DNA from: an uncultured Actinomyces sp.
Lineage (GTDB): Bacteria; Actinomycetota; Actinomycetes; Actinomycetales; Actinomycetaceae
Assembly (NCBI GenBank): GCA_937926415.1
Contig: CALBAF010000504.1
Span: 1 to 10,871 of the forward strand
Reading direction: 5' to 3'
Length of the DNA stretch: 10,871 bases
Shown: positions 1-5,728 of the stretch, one piece after another
Layout of the letters: each line of letters opens with the position of its first letter
How positions within the stretch are numbered: position 1 is the stretch's first letter
Position numbers and translations under genes: made by a program
The notes under the pieces: generated by a model
Database searches by the model: none
Told to the model about the DNA's origin: nothing
Seen by the model: the letters and a program-made list of their open reading frames with translations, nothing else

Positions 1-325
1 GAATCGCCAGGGCGGTCAAGGCCCCGGCCTGGGTTCGCAGCTCGTGAGACAGGGTGGGGTCGTGGGAGAGGGCCCAGTGCTCCTCGACAGGATCGCCGAT
101 GATGGCCAGGACGGTGCCGACCTCGACGGTCTCGTCCTCGGGGACCAGGATCTCCAGTAGGACGCCGGCCACGGGGGAGGGGACCTCGGAGTCGACCTTG
201 TCCGTGGACACCTCAACGATGGGCTCGTCGAGCTCGACGGTGTCGCCGACCTGCTTGAGCCACGTGGTGACGGTGCCCTCGGTGACGGACTCGCCCAGAG
301 CGGGCATGGTCACTGAAGTTGCCAT
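1..325 (-). CDS. sucB: Dihydrolipoamide acyltransferase (E2), N-terminal lipoyl domain, partial
   Basis: This is the first 108 codons of an E2 component of a 2-oxoacid dehydrogenase complex; the 3' end lies beyond the window. Residues 1-77 form a complete lipoyl domain. The lipoylated lysine is K43 in STDKVDSEV, preceded by the typical [18 protein letters not shown] start. In this family the swinging lipoyl arm carries acyl groups between E1, E2 and the E3 active site. The ATG at 323-325 has an AGGAGA ribosome site six bases upstream. The gene lies 27 bp downstream of lpdA (E3) on the same strand, so the two are probably one transcript, as is common in actinobacteria. Residues 78-108 are not the Ala/Pro-rich linker expected here but a sequence rich in charged residues and His; see findings. 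Whether the substrate is pyruvate or 2-oxoglutarate cannot be told from this domain, so the symbol is tentative. Confidence 0.85.
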   Translation of the reverse strand, partial: MATSVTMPALGESVTEGTVTTWLKQVGDTVELDEPIVEVSTDKVDSEVPSPVAGVLLEILVPEDETVEVGTVLAIIGDPVEEHWALSHDPTLSHELRTQAGALTALAI

Positions 326-352
326 GTGTGTTCTCCTATTAAAAAATTTCGG

Positions 353-1726
353 TCAGTTGTGGACGTGGAGCGGCTTGCCTGCCAGCGCCATAGCCGCTTC
401 GCCGAGCGACTCGTTCTGGCTGGGGTGCGCGTGGATCAGGGAAGCGACGTCAGAGGGGTACGCCTCCCAGTTCACCATGAGCTCGCCCTCACCAATCTGT
501 TCGCCGATGCGCGCGCCGATACCGTGGAATCCCACGATAGGACCGCCCTCAACCGAGACCAGCTTGATGATGCCCGATGTGGCCAGGATAGACGACTTTC
601 CGTTTCCGGCGAGGTTGTACTCGACGGTGCGCACCTGGTCGCCAAACTTTTCGCGCGCCTGCTTCTCGGTCATGCCGACGGAGGCGATCTCCGGCTCGCA
701 GAACGTCACGCGAGGAATGTTGATATCAGCCTGCATCGTCGGGTTCAGGCCGGCGATCTCTTCGGCGACGAAGATGCCCTGCATGAAGCCTCGGTGTGCC
801 AGCTGGAGGCCGGGAACGATATCGCCGACCGCGTAGATGTTGCCGACGCCGGTGTGCAGGCGATCGTTGGTGATAACAAAGCCGCGATCCAGCGTGATGC
901 CGGCCTGCTCGTAGCCCAGACCCTCGGTCACGGGGCCGCGGCCAACCGCCACCAGGAGCACGTCGGCGTCGAAGGCCTTGCCATCTTCGGTCGTGACGTG
1001 GACACCCTGTTCGTTCTGGGTGGCCGAGGCGAAGCGGGTGTTCGTGTGGAACTTGATGCCGCGCTTACGGTAGGCACGCTCGAGCTGCTTGGAGATGGCC
1101 TCGTCCTCGTTGTTGGCGAGGTGGGGCAGGGCCTCGATGATCGTGACCTCGGCGCCGAAGCTGCGCCACACGGACGCGAACTCCAGGCCGATGACGCCGC
1201 CGCCGAGGATCACGGCCGAGGAGGGAACCCAGTCCATCTGGAGGGCCTGGTCGGAGGAGATCACGCGGCCGCCGATGTCGAGGCCGGGGATTGAACGCGA
1301 GTAGGAACCCGTGGCCAGGACAATGTTGCGGCCGGTGATGCGCTGGCCGTTCACCTCGATGGTGTTCGCGTCGGCGAGGCGGCCCCAACCGGAGATCACC
1401 TCGACGTTGCGGGACTTCAGCAGACCCTGCAGGCCCTTGTACAGGCCGGAAATCACCGAGTCGCGGTACTTGCCGACCTGCGCCATGTCGATGCCGTTGA
1501 AGGTCGAGGAAACGCCAAACTTGGCGGACTCGCGAACAGCCTCGGCCGTCTCTGCGGCGTGCAGGTAGGCCTTCGTCGGGATGCAGCCGCGGTGGAGGCA
1601 GGTGCCACCCACCTTGTCGCCGTCGATGAGGGCGACCTTCATGCCCAGCTGCGCAGCGCGCAGGGCGGTCGCGTAGCCGCCGGAACCCGCACCCAGAATG
1701 ACGATGTCGTAGGTCGATTCGCTCAA
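353..1726 (-). CDS. lpdA: Dihydrolipoamide dehydrogenase (E3)
   Basis: A 457-aa flavoprotein disulfide reductase that reoxidises the dihydrolipoyl arm of E2 and passes electrons via FAD to NAD+, in the cytoplasm. The sequence shows the FAD Rossmann motif GAGSGGY (12-18) and the redox-active disulfide C43/C48 in GGTCLHRGCIP. It also has the NAD-binding motif GGGVIGLE (175-182), the second FAD motif YAVGD (298-302) and the C-terminal HAHPSQNE motif. In that motif H434 and E439 are the expected catalytic dyad supplied to the partner subunit. Length is normal for the family. The start is TTG (1724-1726), chosen because AGGAG (1736-1740) lies nine bases upstream and the translation begins directly at the FAD-binding strand. 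The E2 gene follows after 27 bp. All key residues are intact. Confidence 0.97.
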   Translation of the reverse strand: MSESTYDIVILGAGSGGYATALRAAQLGMKVALIDGDKVGGTCLHRGCIPTKAYLHAAETAEAVRESAKFGVSSTFNGIDMAQVGKYRDSVISGLYKGLQGLLKSRNVEVISGWGRLADANTIEVNGQRITGRNIVLATGSYSRSIPGLDIGGRVISSDQALQMDWVPSSAVILGGGVIGLEFASVWRSFGAEVTIIEALPHLANNEDEAISKQLERAYRKRGIKFHTNTRFASATQNEQGVHVTTEDGKAFDADVLLVAVGRGPVTEGLGYEQAGITLDRGFVITNDRLHTGVGNIYAVGDIVPGLQLAHRGFMQGIFVAEEIAGLNPTMQADINIPRVTFCEPEIASVGMTEKQAREKFGDQVRTVEYNLAGNGKSSILATSGIIKLVSVEGGPIVGFHGIGARIGEQIGEGELMVNWEAYPSDVASLIHAHPSQNESLGEAAMALAGKPLHVHN

Positions 1727-1735
1727 GGTTTAAAA

Positions 1736-1740
1736 CTCCT
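1736..1740 (-). promoter_or_regulatory. Ribosome binding site that decides the TTG start of lpdA
   Basis: On the minus strand AGGAG stands nine bases before TTG 1726-1724. No ATG or GTG in frame near the start has a comparable site, so this supports a TTG initiation codon. Confidence 0.7.
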
Positions 1741-1746
1741 CGCTGA

Positions 1747-1760
1747 TGAGCCGAAGCTCA
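1747..1760 (-). promoter_or_regulatory. UUCG-tetraloop hairpin in the lpdA leader
   Basis: Read on the minus strand the sequence is TGAGC-TTCG-GCTCA, a perfect 5-bp stem closed by C-G around a UUCG loop, which is an exceptionally stable RNA tetraloop. It sits six bases upstream of the lpdA ribosome site. It may protect the mRNA 5' end or keep the ribosome site single-stranded; the role is inferred. It is too short to be a terminator. Confidence 0.5.
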
Positions 1761-1791
1761 GATGGTTGTTTTCATGGCGGGCCTCACGGTC

Positions 1792-1822
1792 CTTATAGGC
1801 CCATTGTCCCACGTTTGTGTAA
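1792..1822 (-). promoter_or_regulatory. Possible lpdA promoter
   Basis: On the minus strand TATAAG (1797-1792) resembles a sigma-70-type -10 element, and TTACAC (1822-1817) lies 19 bases upstream as a weak -35. The spacing is longer than ideal. It lies about 65 bp before the lpdA start, leaving a leader that contains the UUCG hairpin. Confidence 0.3.
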
Positions 1823-1938
1823 CGCTGTCTTGAAGCTCGGTGTTCCATCGCGGTGCTTCAGGCCACACGATGTGCTCGCGTTTCGCTTGACTCTCCAATG
1901 CAATGCGCGGCGTCTATGGTCTCGGTAGGATCAGACCT

Positions 1939-2430
1939 GTGCACGGACATGACACGACGAATGAGGCCGTCGGTGCGCGCGATCAGCGCCCGCCGTCGCT
2001 TGGACTTGGCCGCATCATCATTGCTCTCTTTTGGCTCCTCGGAGCCTGGATTCTTGTGACGGCTATCCTTGATCTTTTTCATGCGCAGGGGCAGCCGTGG
2101 GGGCCTCGCATCGTCGCCCTCCTCGCGGGCATCGACTACCTCATTGCGGCAACGGCGCTGACCCATAACGGGCGGCGCATGCGTCTGGTCGGCTGGGTGA
2201 CGATCTCCCTGTCGATTGCGATTCCTCTCGTGCTGTGGGTTGCTTCGCTTGGCCTCGACGAACTGAACACGGCGCGATCGGCGTGGACCGGTTTTGGCGT
2301 CGACTTCTACTACCTGCCCCTGGTTGTCTCGGTCATTGGCCTGATCTGGATGTGGCGATCGAATCCGCGCAGAATCGTCTCCCTCGCCGAGCAGGTGGAG
2401 CGGCCATCCTCCTCGTGGAGAGTTCACTGA
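1939..2430 (+). CDS. Small four-helix membrane protein of unknown function
   Basis: I do not recognise a family. From the GTG at 1939 the product is 163 aa with four hydrophobic segments at about 25-47, 56-76, 82-104 and 122-140. There are short polar N and C termini, and the C-terminal tail is basic (RSNPRR) and then polar. Positive residues at the N terminus (R18/R25) and just after TM4 suggest both ends are cytoplasmic. The GTG start is preferred because TAGGA (1926-1930) lies eight bases upstream. An in-frame ATG at 1903 would add 12 residues but has no ribosome site. The gene is divergent from lpdA and its end faces trmL across a strong hairpin. TTGACT at 1887-1892 could be a -35 element, but no well-spaced -10 follows. 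It appears to be a single-gene unit. Nothing in it points to a substrate or partner. Confidence 0.75.
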   Translation: MHGHDTTNEAVGARDQRPPSLGLGRIIIALFWLLGAWILVTAILDLFHAQGQPWGPRIVALLAGIDYLIAATALTHNGRRMRLVGWVTISLSIAIPLVLWVASLGLDELNTARSAWTGFGVDFYYLPLVVSVIGLIWMWRSNPRRIVSLAEQVERPSSSWRVH

Positions 2431-2463
2431 GCCACAGCCTCGTCCAACGACGAGTGCAGTAAA

Positions 2464-2496
2464 CGAGGCCCGGCGGAATATTCCGACCGGGCCTCG
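2464..2496. terminator. Bidirectional hairpin terminator
   Basis: A 33-base near-perfect inverted repeat between convergent genes. The outer 10-bp arms are CGAGGCCCGG (2464-2473) and CCGGGCCTCG (2487-2496). The inner sequence CGGAATATTCCG (2474-2485) is itself a palindrome that continues the stem, leaving only A2486 bulged. On the plus strand the run CTTTT follows about ten bases later; on the minus strand TTTACT follows at once. It is well placed to stop both the membrane-protein transcript and the trmL transcript. Confidence 0.8.
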
Positions 2497-2519
2497 CCTG
2501 TAGCTTTTGAGCTGGGCGA

Positions 2520-2981
2520 CTAGATGCCGCCCGGGAAGCCGAGCTGACGCCAGGCCTCGTACAGGACGATCGATGCGGAGTTCGCCAAGTTGAGGGAGCG
2601 CACGCCGTCGACCATCTGAATGCGCACGCGATCGCTCACGCGCGGATGGTTCATCGCTTCTTCCGAGAGTCCGACCGACTCGCGGCCGAAGAGGAGGCCG
2701 TCGCCATCTTCGTAACTGACCTCGGAGTACATGGTGGTCGCGTGTCCCGTGAGTGCCCACACGCGCCCAGGAACCTCGGCCAGCGCATCGTCGAGGGAAT
2801 TGTGGACCGTCACGTGCGCGAGGTCGTGGTAATCCAGGCCTGCACGGCGAAGCTTCGCGTCGTCCATGTCAAAGCCCAGGGGCTTGACCAGGTGCAGCAT
2901 CGATCCGGTGCATGCGGATAGGCGAATAGCGGCGCCCGTGTTCCCCGGGATTTCAGGCTCCCAAAAAATAATGTGCAGCAT
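2520..2981 (-). CDS. trmL: tRNA (cytidine/uridine-34 2'-O)-methyltransferase TrmL
   Basis: A 153-aa SPOUT-class methyltransferase, the usual length for TrmL. The family uses S-adenosylmethionine to methylate the ribose of the wobble nucleotide of certain leucine tRNAs and works as a dimer with a trefoil knot. Visible motifs are PEIPGNTGAAIRLSACTG (9-26; motif 1, with N14 and R20), LLFGRESVGLSEE (96-108; motif 2) and RSLNLANSASIVLYEAWRQ (128-146; motif 3, the knot and cofactor loop). The ATG start is five bases after the stop of the PEBP gene. Its ribosome site GAGGA overlaps that upstream stop codon, so the two genes are co-transcribed and probably translationally coupled. The 3' end is followed by the shared hairpin terminator. 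Confidence 0.93.
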   Translation of the reverse strand: MLHIIFWEPEIPGNTGAAIRLSACTGSMLHLVKPLGFDMDDAKLRRAGLDYHDLAHVTVHNSLDDALAEVPGRVWALTGHATTMYSEVSYEDGDGLLFGRESVGLSEEAMNHPRVSDRVRIQMVDGVRSLNLANSASIVLYEAWRQLGFPGGI

Positions 2982-2986
2982 GGTCC

Positions 2987-3514
2987 TCAGGCCTGGTGGG
3001 TGACGGTCAGAGATGCGCGCGCGATCGTGTGCTGGAGCGCCGCGAACGAGGCCATGGCCGGGGTCGCGTCGTCGTCCAGGCCCAGAGAATCCGTATCAAG
3101 GGCATGCACCGTGAACACGTAGCGGTGGGGGCGGTCCCCGGCCGGGGGAGCTGCCCCGAAGTAGGAGGCCTCGCCCGCGTCGCCGCGCAGGTGGAATGCC
3201 GGACCGTCCAGCATGAGGTCGGATGCCCCGGCGCCCGCCTCCAGGTGGGTCATGGACGACGGAATGTCAAGAATTGCCCAGTGCCACCAGCCCGAGGGAA
3301 TCGGAGCGTCCGGGTCAAAGCATGTCAGCATGAAGCTCGCCGTTTCCTCCGGGAATCCGTGCCATGTGAGGTCTGGGGAGAGGGAGCCGGCCTCAGCCGT
3401 CGCCGACTCGGGCATTGGTGCGCCGTCGGTGAGAACACTCGACGACAGCGTAAACGTGGGGACGTCCAGGCCTTCGTAGGGGCTGGGGGCAAGGGGGCGC
3501 TGGTCGATGTTCAT
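2987..3514 (-). CDS. YbhB/YbcL-type phosphatidylethanolamine-binding (PEBP, Raf-kinase-inhibitor-like) protein
   Basis: A 175-aa PEBP-family protein without a signal peptide, so probably cytoplasmic. Family landmarks occur in order: SPDLTW (46-51), the pocket motif DPDAP (67-71), SGWWHWAILDIP (74-85) and YFGAAPPAGDRPHRYVF (118-134), the last holding the second conserved pocket segment with G126, D127 and H130. The C-terminal strand SLTVTHQA replaces the usual ELxGxY ending. Bacterial members have a small anion/ligand pocket, but their biochemical role is largely unknown and no specific function can be claimed here. The ATG start has AAGGAG about six bases upstream. It is the first gene of a two-gene operon with trmL. 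It is divergent from the SOS-regulated imuA' gene, with 129 bp between starts. Confidence 0.9.
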   Translation of the reverse strand: MNIDQRPLAPSPYEGLDVPTFTLSSSVLTDGAPMPESATAEAGSLSPDLTWHGFPEETASFMLTCFDPDAPIPSGWWHWAILDIPSSMTHLEAGAGASDLMLDGPAFHLRGDAGEASYFGAAPPAGDRPHRYVFTVHALDTDSLGLDDDATPAMASFAALQHTIARASLTVTHQA

Positions 3515-3609
3515 ACGTGCTCCTTTTTTCGGTGTTTCTATTGTGACCTATTCGCGTGCGATCGGCGTTCGGGACGCAGATGTGTGAGCGTGGTTCTACA
3601 CTTCCGTTA

Positions 3610-3625
3610 TCGAACATGTGTTCTA
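3610..3625 (+). promoter_or_regulatory. LexA-binding SOS box upstream of imuA'
   Basis: The sequence TCGAACATGTGTTCTA matches the actinobacterial LexA operator TCGAAC-N4-GTTCGA at all but one defined base (T for G at position 15). It ends 18 bp before the imuA' ATG. A possible -10 TACACT lies at 3597-3602, and another, TATCGT (3624-3629), overlaps the right edge of the box. In either case bound LexA would block the promoter. It should make imuA'-imuB inducible by DNA damage, as known for mycobacteria. Confidence 0.88.
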
Positions 3626-3643
3626 TCGTTGGGAGGGGGAGTT

Positions 3644-4126
3644 ATGACCGATGCGCACGCGCGACTACTTGCGGCGCGCGACGTGTTGAATCGTGCCGAA
3701 CAGGCTGTTGGCCTGCGAACACGTGACGACATTGAGCATATACAAACAGGGTCTTCCCCTGTCCTTCTGGGGCCGATGGGCAGAGCCGAGCTTATCCGAT
3801 TACTGATCGACGTATGCCCCTCCAGGGGATGGATCGGTGTGTGCGGAGTGGGCGATATCGGATGGGAATGGGCCGCGCAGCAGGGGATGGACCTCGACCG
3901 TGTTCTCGTGCTAAAAGCTGGGAAAGACCATCAGGTGGGCGACCTGTGTTCCCTTCTGATAGAAGCCTGCGATGTCGTCTGCCTCGATGTACCCGATCTG
4001 TCCGGCGTCCAACAGCGGTCCCTGGCAGCTCGGGCCCGCTCAATGGGGCGCACCATCGTGACACTACGCCCCTGGCCGGGGCTCTCCCGCGATATGGAGC
4101 GTCGACGGATGCGGTTGGTGGTCTAG
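3644..4126 (+). CDS. imuA': ImuA'-like mutasome accessory protein
   Basis: A 160-aa protein identified mainly by context: it sits directly before imuB behind an SOS box. In mycobacteria ImuA' is required with ImuB and DnaE2 for damage-induced mutagenesis. The middle of the protein (62-91) has a RecA/ImuA-like pattern, in which GWIGVCGVGDIGWEWAAQQG is followed by MDLDRVLVLKAG. The second core strand is VVCLDVPDL (111-119) and a late strand is RTIVTLRPW (136-144). The P-loop position reads LLGPMGRAEL (41-50), with no GK[T/S], so ATP binding by a Walker A motif is unlikely. The protein is shorter than I expect for mycobacterial ImuA' (from memory, over 200 aa). The ATG has GGGAGG seven bases upstream (3631-3636). 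Its TAG stop abuts the imuB GTG, indicating translational coupling. The open frame extends upstream, but only as a shadow of the PEBP gene. Confidence 0.75.
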   Translation: MTDAHARLLAARDVLNRAEQAVGLRTRDDIEHIQTGSSPVLLGPMGRAELIRLLIDVCPSRGWIGVCGVGDIGWEWAAQQGMDLDRVLVLKAGKDHQVGDLCSLLIEACDVVCLDVPDLSGVQQRSLAARARSMGRTIVTLRPWPGLSRDMERRRMRLVV

Positions 4127-5689
4127 GTGCGTGACATGGTGGTGTGGGTGCCCGACTGGCCCGTCCACTGCCTCGTGGTCGATCTGCAGCCGGGCGGGGC
4201 CGGGGCCGTCGTACACGCCGAACGTATCGAGGTCGCCAGCGGCGCAGCTCGGCGCGCCGGAGTCAGGAGCGGCATGAGCGTGCGTGAGGCGACGTATCTG
4301 TGTCCCGATCTCATCTGTTTGCCTCGCGATCCCGATCGTGAGGCACGGGCGTTTGGCGCGGTTGTCGACGCCTTCGATTCGGTGGCGGCCGGGGTGGAAT
4401 GCGTGCGCCCCGGGGTGGCCAGGTGTCGGGCGCGTGGCCCCGCCCGTTGGCACGGCAGCGAAGAGGCCGCCGCCTCGGCTCTGGTGTCGGCGATTGAAGA
4501 GGCCGTCGGCGTTGAATGTTTTGTTGGCATTGCCGATGGTCCGGTCGCATCCCTGGAGGCGGCGCGCGAGGGACGCATTGTTCCTACAGGAGAAAGCCGA
4601 TCGTTCCTGGGGCGCATCCCGTTAGATCGCGCCCTGTGGGCCGTGCCTGTCGCAATGACTGACAGAGCAGCTGACGCCATTGAGCTATTGACAGGGCTGG
4701 GTGTCCACACGTGCGCGGATTTTCTGGCGCTGGGGCGAGGCCGTGTGTGCGAGCGCTTCGGCGACGTCGGTGAGCAGCTCTGGAATCTGGCCTCCGGAGG
4801 TGATAGCGCCATTACGCTGGCCGGGCGCATCCAACCAGACGTCACGATGGAGTGTGTCATTGATGTGGGTGGAGATTCCATCGACACGATGATGGTGCCC
4901 ATTGGGCGCATCGCACGAGACCTGTCTCAGAGGCTGGGGCAGGGCGGACTCGTCTCGCAGACGCTGCGCATCGATGTGGAGGATGCCGGGGGCGGTCAGC
5001 GTACTCGCACGTGGAGCGGATGCGACGTGTGTGCGTCCGACGACGTTGCGCTGCGAGTCCGGTGGACGCTCGCGGGGTGGACATCGGGCGTTGAAGGACC
5101 CAGTGGTGCAGTGACCTGCATACGCGTCACCGCGTGTGACCCGCGGGTGGGGCACGGTGCGTCAGCGCTGTGGGGGCGCTCAGACCGCGAGCGCGATGTC
5201 TCGCGCAGCGTCGTGCGTATCCAGGGCATGGCGGGGCCAGATTCTCTCCTGATTCCGCGGGTGCAGGGCGGATACGATCCGCGCAGTCGTGTTGTGATGG
5301 CCAGATGGGGCAGCGAACCTCGCCTTCGTCCGCGCGAGGGGGCGTGGGAGGGGCGCATTGCCCAGCCGCCGGCGACGCTCTTTGACGAGCCTGTGCGCGT
5401 GAGGATCGTTGGCGCATCGGGCGCCTTCGACGATGTGCGGGTGGATCATCGGGGGGCCTTGAGCGCTGCGCCCACCTACCTCGTCACTTCCCGCGACGCA
5501 TCGCAATGTGCGACGGGCGTGGGACGCCGTGTCGCAATTGCGCGCGTTGAAGGCCCCTGGCCGGTGGGAGGGCGCTGGTGGGCCGAGGAACGTCCTCGCG
5601 CCTACATGAGGGCACTGCTTGAGGATGGTCGAGACATTCTCCTCGTGTGGCAGGAGGGGCAGTGGGCGATGGAGGGACTGGCCCAGTGA
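4127..5689 (+). CDS. imuB: ImuB, catalytically inactive Y-family polymerase homologue
   Basis: A 520-aa mutasome scaffold related to Y-family (DinB) DNA polymerases; in mycobacteria ImuB links DnaE2 and ImuA' to the beta clamp. The N terminus has the ImuB signature VVWVPDWPV (5-13) in place of the polymerase DxD motif. The second catalytic segment reads ECVRPGVARCRARGPARW (91-108), with PG where active enzymes have DE, so no polymerase activity is expected. Then come the helix-hairpin-helix-like segment LTGLGVHTCADFLALGRGRVCERFG (188-212) and the little-finger region. After these come ALWGRSD (347-353) at the clamp-motif position, the family segment RVQGGYDPRSRV (378-389) and the C-terminal PWPVGGRWW (477-485). 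The GTG start touches the imuA' stop. An ATG nine bases in (4136), with AGGTG six bases upstream, is an alternative start. The clamp motif is poorly conserved; see findings. Confidence 0.92.
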   Translation: MRDMVVWVPDWPVHCLVVDLQPGGAGAVVHAERIEVASGAARRAGVRSGMSVREATYLCPDLICLPRDPDREARAFGAVVDAFDSVAAGVECVRPGVARCRARGPARWHGSEEAAASALVSAIEEAVGVECFVGIADGPVASLEAAREGRIVPTGESRSFLGRIPLDRALWAVPVAMTDRAADAIELLTGLGVHTCADFLALGRGRVCERFGDVGEQLWNLASGGDSAITLAGRIQPDVTMECVIDVGGDSIDTMMVPIGRIARDLSQRLGQGGLVSQTLRIDVEDAGGGQRTRTWSGCDVCASDDVALRVRWTLAGWTSGVEGPSGAVTCIRVTACDPRVGHGASALWGRSDRERDVSRSVVRIQGMAGPDSLLIPRVQGGYDPRSRVVMARWGSEPRLRPREGAWEGRIAQPPATLFDEPVRVRIVGASGAFDDVRVDHRGALSAAPTYLVTSRDASQCATGVGRRVAIARVEGPWPVGGRWWAEERPRAYMRALLEDGRDILLVWQEGQWAMEGLAQ

Positions 5690-5716
5690 GCCGGTGCCGG
5701 GTGAGCGTGGGTACCG

Positions 5717-5722
5717 TAGACT
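5717..5722 (+). promoter_or_regulatory. -10 element of a likely leaderless promoter for the SNF2 gene
   Basis: TAGACT fits the TAnnnT -10 pattern and ends exactly six bases before the ATG at 5729, so transcription would start at the A of the start codon. No ribosome site at proper distance exists; GAAAGG directly touches the ATG. No SOS box or good -35 is seen in the 39-bp gap after imuB. Confidence 0.45.
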
Positions 5723-5728
5723 GAAAGG

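Noticed and set aside
326..1294. Long plus-strand open frame opposite lpdA
   Set aside because: It lies wholly antisense to a well-supported lpdA gene, has no ribosome site and encodes a composition typical of a high-GC shadow frame.
1858..2760. 300-residue minus-strand open frame across the membrane-protein gene and into trmL
   Set aside because: Arg-rich low-complexity translation, overlaps two supported genes and crosses the terminator hairpin; it is a shadow frame.
3521..3560. Promoter for the PEBP-trmL operon (TCACAAT on the minus strand near 3535-3550)
   Set aside because: Only a weak -10 resemblance and no matching -35, so not listed as a feature although a promoter must exist in this gap.
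2996..3643. Upstream extension of the imuA' frame into the PEBP gene
   Set aside because: The frame is open only because it mirrors the PEBP gene. The SOS box and the ribosome site at 3631-3636 fix the start at 3644.
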